64,000 bases of DNA from Lithodes maja (Eukaryota > Arthropoda > Malacostraca > Decapoda > Lithodidae), in assembly GCA_037953745.1 (NCBI GenBank), contig JBAKBP010006580.1, positions 44,930-108,929 of the forward strand, read 5' to 3'. Made by a program: the position numbers and the translations under genes. Shown one piece after another: positions 53,358 to 63,287 of this stretch (within the stretch, counting starts at the first letter, position 1; every line of letters starts with the position of its first letter). Under the pieces are notes generated by a model that was given only the letters and a program-made list of their open reading frames with translations, made no database searches and had not been told where the DNA came from.

Positions 53358-54335
53358 TACACACCCACAGACACCAAGAAATATCAAAACAACACCCAGC
53401 ACACGCTATCACACACAAATACTGTCTTCTCTCCCTCCCTGCCCACCCCAAACCAACTTCCGGAAGCACATCCATTCTCATATCACTCGCCGTTCCATCC
53501 ACACACTCATAGACAACACGCAGCTGCAAGCACGACCTCCCGAAATCCATCCTTCTGAATCCTCCCTTCCTCGCGAGGACAGAGACCACCTGGCCAGGCT
53601 GAGATGTGGACACCATCCAGCTCTTCTGAGCTATCAGAAGAGACTGTATGACTCCGTTGTCAACACCTGCCCGGGTTGTAACACAGCACCCCATACCATT
53701 AACCCTCCAGCCCCGGCTATGTATTATATATATATTCCCCGAAACCCGGGGGTCTTGGCCGAAAAACGTCTACGCCTAGGCTACCATATCTTTGTTATTC
53801 TGACTGCTTCCGCATTCCCGCACATCCCCAAGCGTAGATGTGTTTCTTACCTGTAGAATGGCGTTAAGTAGAGCTCTCTAAGTCAACTGGTTCAGTTGTG
53901 ATGATGATTTCATTGGAGATAACTTTATGGCAAAAACAGCCACTTTACACTACTTTTCGATACTTAACAACAACATACAGGCACACACGAACAAGCGACG
54001 CACTCCTTCTTGTGGCCGGAGATGCGGGGTGTCGGTCCAGCCGGCTGTTGTTTACACCGGACCGACGCCTCGCACACCAAGCTCACAGGCTTTCAGCCAC
54101 TGGGCGTTCAAGAGCCCTTCCGGTCAGCTCGGGTATGCTTTTTTATGGGCGTTCAAGAGCCCTTCCGGGAACGAAGGGTTAAACACATCATAGAAGACTG
54201 CATTTCACACAACCACTTACGCCAACAACACAATTTACACTCTTTGAGAGCTCTGTGGGAGAGCCCGACCGTGGCCATGGCCTTCCTTAGGGACTCGGGG
54301 CTGTTCGGCCAGGCAGCTTAGGGAACAACAACAAC
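53358..54335 (+). pseudogene. 3' end of LINE copy 1
   Basis: Continues copy 1 from its interruption at 49698: C-terminal coding (TPSTRYHTQILSSLPPCPP; CPGCNTAPHT), then the MITE, then KHIIEDC and the (AAC)n tail. Confidence 0.9.
53699..54182. mobile_element. 476-bp piggyBac-type MITE in the LINE
   Basis: TTAA at 53699-53702 and 54179-54182. The intact site is at 53180-53183 in LINE copy 2 (accaTTAAacacatc). Confidence 0.95.
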
Positions 54336-54490
54336 AACCTTTAACCGTCTTGGTGGTGTAATGGTTAAGGTGTCTAAAAATCTGTGTGTGATAACCCGGG
54401 TTCGAATCCTGGTGGATCACATATGTGCTTTCATTAATTTTATTGGAGGTGTTTGGTGTTGTGGTGAAATTAATAAACAATAGATTATCA
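54336..54490 (+). mobile_element. tRNA-SINE family 1, right part
   Basis: tRNA-like head (tcttggtggtgtaatgg..., B box GGTTCGAATCC) and tail to gaaattaataaacaa. A diverged single copy compared with the 35-38 kb array. Confidence 0.85.
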
Positions 54491-54895
54491 TATTGTAATT
54501 TATCGCTTAACCTGTCAACTTTTCAATTCTAATATATTTCAGTAAAAGGATAAGAGTAGTAATTCTTACATTATTGGAATAATCTGATTAAGATTAAGCT
54601 CCACACCCACCCAGCATTCTAACAAACATTATAAGGTGGTTTACAGTTTTTAAGAATTGCAGATAAACTATGAAATTTTTTCAAGTACAGTGGAGCCCCC
54701 ATTTTCGCTACACCGGTCTTCGCTGATTCAATTCTCGCGCCACACACCAAATATTCCCAATTTCAATTCTCGCGCCAAAAGCCTAAATTCTCGCATCAAA
54801 ATCCCAGCCGAAACCCGAAAAAATAGCAAAAATAACGAAAAACTCAACATAAAACGAGAAAACAAACAAAAACTAATTTTGTTTTAACATAACGA

Positions 54896-57800
54896 AAGAA
54901 TCTGCCTTCTGCGTGTCGTAAGAGGTGACTAAAGAGGTTGGGTCGGTGGGCTTGCGACCCCCACCCGGAAAAAATATCTAAGCAAAGAAAAACGAACGAA
55001 CAGCCTCGGATGCGGACGGAACCAACGTTGACGAACCACGACCGACTAAGGACATGCCTTCGGACATTCTGAGAATGGCTACGTGGAATGTTAGTGGCAT
55101 GAATGATGGCACAAAAGAGAGAGAGGTTCTGGAAGTGTTAGTGAATGCCAGGCTGGATGTATGTGGAATGACAGAGACCAAATGGAAAGGTTCAGATGTG
55201 AGAGAGTGGGAGTGTGGAATGGGTGTGTGTGCTGGAGTGAGTGAAGGAACAGCGAGAGAAGGTGCATGTTTGTTTGTAAGTAGCAAATGGAAGGAATGTG
55301 TAAGAGAGTATGGGTCTGTGGGTTCAAGGATTGTGTGGGTGAGAATGAAAGTAGGAATACAAACGTGGGTGATTGTATGCGTGTATGCCCCGACAGAGGA
55401 TATACTTGAAAGAAAGAAAGAGGAGTTCTGGATGAATGTGGAGGCGTGCCTGGAGAAGTTTGACAAGAACGAAAGAATATTTCTGATTGGGGATATGAAT
55501 GGTAAGGTGGGTGATAGGAAAGTTGAGGGAGTGGTGGGAGGGTGGGGGGTACCATCAGAGGTGAATGGGAATGGTAGTGCACTTGTGGACGTATGTGTGG
55601 GGAGGAGGCTGTGGATAGCCAACACCTTCTTCCGACACAGAATGATCCACAGGTACACGTGGAAACGGATGTTGACGATGAAGGATAAGACAGTGGTGGA
55701 ACGAAAGTCATTGATTGATTATGTATGTGTAGATGAACGAATGAAGAAATCTGTGATGGATGCTAGGGTGTATAGGGGTATTGGAGGGGGTCTGTCTGAT
55801 CATTATGTAGTGGTAGCTAAGGTTAGGATACAAAAGAAGTGGGTGAGGAGAGCGGGAGGGAGGCGAGAGGAGGGTGGAATGGTGAGGAGGGTGGAGAGGT
55901 TGCAGGAGGAGGAAGTCAGGGAGGAGTACAGGAGAGCAGTGGAAAGACGACTAGGTGGGTTCGACCTGGAAGTTATGGAGGAAGTGGAGGAGATGAGCAA
56001 GGTGTTTAAGGATGAGATCTGTGCAGCATGTGAGGAGGTGTGTGGAGTGAGGAGAAGAGGGAGGGGAGTGAAAGGTACAGCATGGTGGACAGAAGAGGTA
56101 AGAATAGCTGTGGAAGAAAAGAAGAAAGCATATAGAGAGTGGTTGGGTAGTAGAGGGAATGAAGATTCCGAGAGACAGAAACGAGCGAGGTACGTAGAGA
56201 GTAAGAGGGTGGTGAAGAGAGTAGTGAAGGAAAGTAAGAGAAGAGTAGATGAGGAATTTGGAAGGAATCTGAGTGTAAAATGGAGGGAGAGTAAGAAACT
56301 GTTCTGGAAAGAAGTCAAGAAAGTTAGGGAAGGTAGCAAGGGAAACAGTAAGGGTGTGAAAGATAAGAATGGGAGAATGCTAGCTGAGAAGCAAGAGAGA
56401 GTCGAAAGATGGAGGGAGTACTTCAGTGAGTTGCTAAATGAAAGGAATGAAGAGCCAGCAAACATAGCTGGATATGGTATGGGAGGGAGAAGAAGAGAAG
56501 TAGTGGAGGAGGAGGTGGGGATCAGGAGGTCAGAAGTGTGGGAAGCCATGAAAAGAGTGAAGTTGGGGAAAGCACCAGGAACAGATGGAGTGTGTGGGGA
56601 AATGTTGAGGTATGGTGGTGAGATAGTGATAGAATGGGTATGGAAAATGTGCAAACTAGCATGGGAGAAGGGGAGTGCACCCGATGACTGGAAGACTGGC
56701 ATAATAGTCCCCCTATATAAGGGCAAAGGGGAAAGAGGAGTGTGTGGTAACCACCGAGGAATATGTCTTCTAAGCGTAGTAGGGAAGGTATACAGTAGGG
56801 TAGTGATTGAGAGAGTGAGAGTGAGAACGGAGAAATGGATAGGCGACGAGCAGGGAGGTTTTAGGAAGGGAAGAGGATGTGTAGATCAGATTTTTACCCT
56901 GAATTGTGTTGTGGAGAAGTATCTGGAGAAGAAACAAAAGGTGTATGTTGCCTTTATGGACTTGGAGAAGGCCTATGACAGAGTGGATAGAGAAGGTTTG
57001 TGGAAAGTACTTAGAATATACGGAGTAGAGGGCAAGTTGCTGAAAGCAGTGAAGAGCATGTATGAGGGTGCAAAGGCGGCAGTATGTGTGGAGAGTGAGC
57101 AGAGCGAGTTCTTTGACCTGAATGTTGGTTTGAAACAGGGGTGTGTGATGTCCCCGTGGTTGTTTACTGTATATATGGATGGAGTTATGAAAGAAATACT
57201 ATCAAGAGCAGTGGATGTTGGTGTATCGCTGAAAAGGGAGGGAATTGAGTGGAAGTTACCTATACTGCTGTTTGCGGATGATACAGTTCTGATGAGTGAT
57301 AATGAATGGGAGTTGCAGGGTCTGGTAAATGAGTTTGGAACAGTGTGCGAAAAACGGAATTTGAAGGTAAATACGGGGAAGAGCAAGGTTATGGTCTTCG
57401 AAAGGGGTGAAGTCACAGAGTGTGAGGTGAAGCTGAACGGTCAGGCTATGGAGATCGTCAACTCTTTTAAGTATCTGGGCAGTGTGTTGAGTAAAGATGG
57501 GACTATGGATGGAGAGGTGCGGGAGAGGGTACAACAGAGGAAGAGGGTTGTAGGAACGCTAAAAGCAGTAACAAGAAATAGGGTGGTCAGTATGGAAGTG
57601 AAGAAGTCCTTGCATGACAGTGTGGTAATCCCGACACTGACTTACGGAAGCGAAGCATGGACGTTGGTTGAGAGACTCAGACCAAGAGTGAGAGCAGTGG
57701 AAATTAATTACTTAAGGAGTGCGTGCGGAGTTACATGGAGGGATAGACAGACTAATGAGGAAGTAAGAAGGAGGTGTGGTGTGGAGGTAGATGTGCTGGA

Positions 57801-58092
57801 AAGTGTGAAAAGGAACAACTTGAGATGGTTCGGCCATATGGAACGTATGGAAAGCGAGAGAATGACTAAGAGGGTGTACGAGAGCGAGGTGGAGGGACAG
57901 AGGGGGAGAGGTAGACCGAATATGAGGTGGAAGGATGGAGTGAGGAACTACATGAACGAAGGCGGTGCTGGTTGGGGGGAGGGGCGTCGACTGACTGGGG
58001 ACAGAGGTGCATGGGGGAGGTTCGTTCGTGGCCACCCCTTCGGGGATCACGGCGTCAGGCAATAGATAGATAGATAGATAGAAGAATCTGCC
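54896..58092 (+). mobile_element. Full-length RTE-type LINE
   Basis: Element 54907-58081 with an 11-bp duplication AAGAATCTGCC (54896-54906; 58082-58092); the empty site is at about 27784. 5' leader of about 150 bp starting ttctgcgtgtcgtaagaggt, one frame, and a short 3' end with an (ATAG)n tail right after the stop. Looks recently inserted. Confidence 0.95.
55054..58065 (+). CDS. RTE-clade endonuclease/reverse transcriptase (1003 residues, intact)
   Basis: A single ORF typical of RTE elements, which nick DNA and prime reverse transcription at the target. Endonuclease residues 8-255: ATWNVSGMNDG, MTETKW, VYAPTED, IGDMNGKVG (about 145), LSDHYVVV (about 246). RT about 470-800: KAPGTDG (505), VPLYKGKG, FMDLEKAYDRVDR (632), GLKQGCVMSPWLF (691), FADDT (739), FKYLGSVLS. 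Thumb and C-terminus: LTYGSEAWTL, then NNLRWFGHMERM and GRGRPNMRW, as in RTE-X/BovB-like proteins. Catalytic residues are all present and I see no frameshift. Met 55054 is preferred because it lies just before the endonuclease; Met 55075 is an alternative. Confidence 0.95.
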   Translation: MPSDILRMATWNVSGMNDGTKEREVLEVLVNARLDVCGMTETKWKGSDVREWECGMGVCAGVSEGTAREGACLFVSSKWKECVREYGSVGSRIVWVRMKVGIQTWVIVCVYAPTEDILERKKEEFWMNVEACLEKFDKNERIFLIGDMNGKVGDRKVEGVVGGWGVPSEVNGNGSALVDVCVGRRLWIANTFFRHRMIHRYTWKRMLTMKDKTVVERKSLIDYVCVDERMKKSVMDARVYRGIGGGLSDHYVVVAKVRIQKKWVRRAGGRREEGGMVRRVERLQEEEVREEYRRAVERRLGGFDLEVMEEVEEMSKVFKDEICAACEEVCGVRRRGRGVKGTAWWTEEVRIAVEEKKKAYREWLGSRGNEDSERQKRARYVESKRVVKRVVKESKRRVDEEFGRNLSVKWRESKKLFWKEVKKVREGSKGNSKGVKDKNGRMLAEKQERVERWREYFSELLNERNEEPANIAGYGMGGRRREVVEEEVGIRRSEVWEAMKRVKLGKAPGTDGVCGEMLRYGGEIVIEWVWKMCKLAWEKGSAPDDWKTGIIVPLYKGKGERGVCGNHRGICLLSVVGKVYSRVVIERVRVRTEKWIGDEQGGFRKGRGCVDQIFTLNCVVEKYLEKKQKVYVAFMDLEKAYDRVDREGLWKVLRIYGVEGKLLKAVKSMYEGAKAAVCVESEQSEFFDLNVGLKQGCVMSPWLFTVYMDGVMKEILSRAVDVGVSLKREGIEWKLPILLFADDTVLMSDNEWELQGLVNEFGTVCEKRNLKVNTGKSKVMVFERGEVTECEVKLNGQAMEIVNSFKYLGSVLSKDGTMDGEVRERVQQRKRVVGTLKAVTRNRVVSMEVKKSLHDSVVIPTLTYGSEAWTLVERLRPRVRAVEINYLRSACGVTWRDRQTNEEVRRRCGVEVDVLESVKRNNLRWFGHMERMESERMTKRVYESEVEGQRGRGRPNMRWKDGVRNYMNEGGAGWGEGRRLTGDRGAWGRFVRGHPFGDHGVRQ

Positions 58093-59033
58093 AGGTGCTT
58101 GCCGTTTAGAGACGAAATCTGAGTGAATCCGAGATCCGATCGTTAAATGCACAAGATGCCGCCATCTTTGTATGACGTCATCACTAAGCAGACGCTTGCA
58201 GTTTAGCTAGTATCTGTGTTGACAAAACAACCGTTTGCAAGCTTTTTTGTGCCTGAACCCCTTATCTCTCGTGTTTATTATAACCTCTAGTACATCTAGT
58301 GATAGGGATGGTTGGCCTGGTGGTAGCAATGAAGGAATTTCATGCTCAAAACACACAGCAAAGACCAGTCCATGTCGGACGAAAGCGATTGAAATGCATA
58401 GCCTAGACGATGTTAGCCTAGGCTAGGCTAAATATGACAATGATTTATAATAAAATCTGTGTGGTAAGTAATCTTATAATACGTATTTATACGTCTTTTC
58501 CTCATAATATGTATTTATTGGATGTATTTGGGGCGAAATGGGTACTTGAGGGGTGGCTGGACGAATTTAGAACCTAGGCCTAGGCTAGGCCTAAAATAAT
58601 GTGCATGATGGAAACAATGACCCAATCTACAGTATTTACGGTTAGGACTGTCATTTAGCCATGTCTACATTATTATTTACAATGCATAAGATTTAGGCCT
58701 AGGCTACTTGATGTAGCCTAGACAAAAAACATGTTTTCATAGCCTAACACTGGGAAAAAGTGCGGTAATTGTTTAGATTTTGGGCCTTTCTTTTCTAGTT
58801 ATTAAAAACTTATTCTATGGTGTATTATATGATACAGTATAATGCATAAAATTTAATTTGTGTACAATAAAACATGTTTTCATAAGCAAAAAATAGAAAA
58901 AGACGCAAATTTTGGCATGATCACGGAACCGATTGAATTTTCCCCATAAGAACAGTGCCCCGATCTTGGCTGTTTCAATCCTAGCTCTATTTCTGCGGAA
59001 CCGATTAGCAGCTAGGATGGGGGCTCCACTGTA

Positions 59034-59596
59034 CTGTACTGTATAAGGTAGTTTGGGTGCCCCGGCATCCTTGCTGGAGAGCAGAGGGAAGCCTACCACG
59101 CTCCGGCTCACTAGCACTCGTTTCCACCTGTAGCTTTAAGAGCCTGTAAATTGCCATACCTTTCCAAAACGTCTCCCGCAGCCATTGGGTTAAATAGAGA
59201 GAGGTCTTTCTGTACTCGTTAAATTAAAGCCTTATTGTACTCATTAGATAGGTCTTATTGTACTCGTTAGATAGAGGTCTTACTGTACTCATTAGATATA
59301 GAGATCTTATTGTAATACTCTTAATGTTTTTATGCTTCTGGAATTGGCAGTCATTTAGTGTTAAAATTTTTGTATACTTGATCCACATCCCGCCAGAGTG
59401 AGGTGGCCATTTAGTTAGCCTGCCAGATTCACAGATCACCTATCCACCATTTGAATTGCCAGTATTTTTGTAGCATCTTCCCCGCAAGTGTTTCGAACAA
59501 ATAACACTTCTGTGGAATTTACTTGCCATTAGATACTCTACCGATGCTGCCACCCAACCAAATTACTGATATAAATTTTATATTGTCGTTTGCCAG
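59034..59596. other. Intronic sequence; no gene seen
   Basis: Contains a short direct repeat of cttattgtactcattagata at 59220-59300. Otherwise unassigned. Confidence 0.4.
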
Positions 59597-59768
59597 CCAC
59601 GAGTGTAGTAAGTCCCGAGGGCACTGTGATGGAGGTAACGTCACCATCATCGTTTGCCACACTGATGGACGATCCTCCGCTCAGCCCGGAACTATTGGAC
59701 ACAGTCGATCCCAGTGCTGTGACATCATCCTTCAAGTACGCCGCCTCTAATGTGCCTGTGGCTGCAAG
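59597..59768 (+). CDS. Host gene exon 4
   Basis: Acceptor GTTTGCCAG ends at 59596; the leftover G of exon 3 plus CC gives Ala. Reads TSVVSPEGTVMEVTSPSSF then a stretch with DDPPLSPELLDTVDPS, ending PVAA. Donor GCAAG/GTTGGT at 59768/59769, leaving AG. Acidic and Ser/Pro rich; no domain recognised. Confidence 0.75.
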
Positions 59769-60703
59769 GTTGGTCATATATACAGTATATACTGTATATA
59801 CCGGTATATATATATTTGTTTTTCTTCTATGCGAGTGAGGGAGACAAAAGGCAGAACTGCCTGGGATGAGTGCCTCCCCCCAGAGTTGAAAGAGTGACAG
59901 GGCTTAAATCAAGGGACGTTCGAGCCAAAATGCCTGGACACACAGAGTTTGAAGCAATTTAAGTCATAGGATGAAGGAAAGACTGATTCTGGGAGAGAGT
60001 TCCAGAGCTCAGCTATTGAATAGAAGAAAGATTGAAAATATCGTTTCACTAAATGGTATTTAAGCCTCACATAGTAAGTTTTCAAACAGTAGTCTACCTC
60101 AAATTATCCAGACAAGAAGAAAATGTTCGCAGAGGATCTTTTTAATATTAGTAAGGAAAATAGTTTTATTTTATTTATAAAAGCTTAGATACAGTAGATG
60201 CCTAGATGACAGTCATGTATGCATATGTGTGAGCCTTGGTCACCCAGAGGTGGCACTCTTGGTAGTGGATTAAGATAAGTAAATCACCAGCTGTAAAATT
60301 ATAATAATTTGGGAACCCCCAGCTCCAACACCATTTTACCACCTCTAAGTAACTCAAGCCAGTGTGGTTAACATAATCTTACGTACACCTAATGTGGATA
60401 CCACCCAGTGAAGTCAAACTGTTACCGGTACCAGGGTAAATGTTGGAAAGTATTTGTGTCTGTCACTTTATGGAGAGCCGCACTGGTTTACAGAGCAGTA
60501 CTGTACAGTATAGGATCGAGTGGATGATGATTGCCATCCACCTCGGCACTTATTATGAAAACTGTAGGTAAAAGCTTTTCTATAGTTACACAATTATGTT
60601 CAGTTCATACTGCTTAGCTGCAGAGTTTCAACTTAGTTAAACCAGTGTGGTGCAGTGTAGCACTATGGTGGTCTTACCAATAAGCCTAGGATTAAATACA
60701 TAT
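59769..60703. other. Intron 4, first part; no gene seen
   Basis: A short palindromic tata/cagtata run at 59780-59815 follows the donor. Otherwise unremarkable. Confidence 0.4.
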
Positions 60704-61679
60704 TACAGTAAACTTCCGTTAATCCGAAGGGCAGCGGACCGGCCCTCGTTCGGATTAGTGGATTTTTCGGATTATCGGACTTTACCCCTATGAACCTGTG
60801 TATGATGAAAACATCGAGACATTAGGCCACCCAAATGACACAATGGTGCACACACACATATCATATGTTCATGAAATCACTTCAAAAGTTTACCATTGTC
60901 ATTGTAGCCTATTACCTACTTCAAAACATTCAGATTAATGGTCAAAGGAATCTGCTGATATAAACGTCTTCTTCTTCTTCCGTCAACTAGCGAGTTTGTC
61001 TTGCTCTTTAAGATCAGATGTGGTTCGGGAAGTAATGCCTTAACAACGGCACCTCCCTGAGAAGTTCTTGTAATTTTCCTTTTGTGATTTTCCTTTTGTG
61101 ATGTGCTCTGTTATATTATATTGTATTGAAAGCACCCTTGTCTTGTTGTCTTGAAAGCACCCTTGGGACGCTCCGATCACTGAACTATAAATAGTAGCGT
61201 ATCGGAACGTCCAAAGGTGCGTTTTCAAGCTCAAGGCTAATACATCCAAAGGTGCATTTTCAAGCTCAAGACTGAATGTGCTTGCAAAAAATGCGGTGCA
61301 AGCCAGTAGCGCATCGGAGCGTCCCAAGGATGCGTTCAAGAGCAAAACAAACTCTCTAGCAGACGATGTGGAAGAAGAAGAAGAAGAAGAAGGTGTTTAC
61401 GTTTATATCAGTAGCTTCCTTTGACCATTAATCTGAATGTTTTGAAGTAGGTAATAGGCTACAATGACAATGGTAAACTTTTAAAGTGAATTCATGAACA
61501 TATGATATGTGTGTGCTCCATTATGTGTCATTTGAGTGGCCTAATGCCTCAAAAAGGGGACTTTGGGACTTCTTGAAATTCGGACCATTGGGAGAATTCG
61601 GATTTGGCCTCAAATTGAAAAATTCGGACTATTGGGAGATTCGAATCATCGGTCGTCGGATTAACGGACTTTTACTGTA
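60704..61679. mobile_element. pogo-type foldback element
   Basis: Element 60706-61677 flanked by TA. Ends CAGTAAACTTCCGTTAATCC and CAGTAAAAGTCCGTTAATCC. Inside are long inverted arms (about 60861-60966 and 61398-61504) and (CTT)n/(AAG)n runs at their inner ends. No coding capacity. A fragment is at 32285-32630. Confidence 0.9.
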
Positions 61680-61800
61680 GTTAATATTCTACAAAAGAGG
61701 AGGGCCTGAGTGGAAAGGGTGGTACTAGTATGGCGGTGAAACATGAGAAAGAAAGAAAAGGATAAGACATGTAAGTGACACGTGTTTGTTTATATTCTAG

Positions 61801-62028
61801 CAAAGGGAAGGGCTTCAATGGAAAAGGTGGTAGCATGGCAGTGAGAAGTGTAGGACAGAAAGGTAAAGGTAAGACCATCACCGCCACTGCTGCTACAAAC
61901 ATCATCACCACCAACACCACCACCTCCACCACTAACTCCACCACCACACAGAAGGCGGCCGCACCTTCCACCACACAGCCTCAGAATTCCTCTATGAGCG
62001 TTGCCGTACCGGACAAGTCGCTAGACAA
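61801..62028 (+). CDS. Host gene exon 5
   Basis: Acceptor TTTATATTCTAG ends at 61800; AG from exon 4 plus C gives Ser. Reads KGKGFNGKGGSMAVRSVGQ, then a Thr/Asn-rich run and SVAVPDKSLDK. The donor ACAA/GTAAGA (62028/62029) is near-consensus and leaves AA, so the gene should continue past the window. If it is not spliced, translation would end at the TAA of AAG-TAA (62030-62032). Confidence 0.75.
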
Positions 62029-63287
62029 GTAAGACTTCATTCTACATTTTGTTTGCCATGAGAACTTAAGAATATGTTCATTCTATTTCAAAACTATAAT
62101 GTTAAAAAATTGCATAGTTAACTTTCCAGTTCTATGAAAGTGTGGTCTATATATCTATTTGAGAATTTTGATTTACAATGAGGATAGTCTTGTAAAGGAT
62201 TGTAAAGACACTTGTTTACATTGACAATTTACCGTCAGCTGAAAATAAACAGACTATAGTTACCGATACCAGAGCAAAAACGTCTAAAAAAAATTGCCAG
62301 ACAGACAAACGGGGACAAATACATAGCCTCCTCCAGCTTTGTAAAAAACAGAAAGTGGAGAATTGGCTAATGAAGGGGAAGGAGAAGGTGTGGAAAAGAA
62401 AACAAGAACACAAGTAGAAGTGGGGGAAAGGGAGAAATAAAGAGAGGGAGGGGGGAGGGAAGTAGTGATGAGAGAGAGGGGAAAAGGAAAAGGGGAGACT
62501 GAGAAAGAGAGAGGGGAGAGAGTGTTGGGGAGTGAAACAAAGTGAGAGAAAGGCCATCTAATAAAAAAAATAGGGGGGGGGGGGGGGAACCTGTAGTGTG
62601 GGAGAGAGTGGGGCAGAAGGATATTAAAGAGAAGGGTAGGGAGGGAAGGATAGGAATCATACTATTATTAAGATATACTTTAAACAGTAAAACATTACAT
62701 ATTTAAATACTGTAATTATATAAGTTTTGACAACCCAGACAAGTCCATAATTGCCTCACACATGACCGAATTAGCCCCATACACGTCCAAGTTTATACTG
62801 GGATCCCAGGATAGTCATATGCCTTCGTTCTCTATGATATGAATGTCCGAAATAACCCCAAATTGGGTATGAATTCGGATACCCGTAATTATATATTTTT
62901 AGAATATACAAAAGACATTTAATTTTGTTTTACTGCTATGACTTGATACACTAGTGGACCAGCCTCACATACAATACTTAAATTATGATCTTCGATAGAA
63001 CAAAAAACTAGACTCGATGGTACAGAAATACAGAAAAAAAATCCGAATTCGCCCCAGTTGACGGTAATAGAAAATTACGCTAAACATAAGAACATAAGAA
63101 ATCAGAAATTTGCGTAAGGCCGACCGACCCACACAAGGCAAATTCCATTCACACCCAGCCCATATCATTCATATGACTACAGTATATTGTTTGCGCTTGA
63201 AATTTCTACCGTTCTGAGCTAATCACTGCACTAGGCAATCTATTCAATCTAGGCATTCTAATCTATTATATATAGTATAGTATACTG
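62029..63287. other. Intron 5; no gene seen
   Basis: Contains a purine-rich GA/GGGA tract (62395-62560) and a poly-G run of about 15 (62573-62588). Confidence 0.5.

Larger units (their letters stand above)
45454..54335 (+). mobile_element. PHD/2A LINE, copy 1 (full-length, heavily interrupted)
   Basis: Flanked by the 13-bp duplication AACCTTTAACCGT. It is interrupted by a MITE (47201-47646), a SINE (47992-48433), LINE copy 2 (49699-53345) and a MITE (53699-54182). Its own pieces join without loss at each site. Ends in (AAC)n after gccaggcagcttagggaac. Confidence 0.92.
54686..59033. mobile_element. pogo-type non-autonomous element (CAGTGGAGCCCCCAT ends), copy 2
   Basis: Element 54688-59031 flanked by TA. 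Same family as 27551-29412 and contains the RTE at 54907-58081. Without it the element is about 1.17 kb. Confidence 0.92.

Noticed and set aside
55091..58152. Several long minus-strand frames opposite the RTE
   Set aside because: Antisense shadows of the RTE coding sequence, which is purine-rich and therefore open on the other strand.
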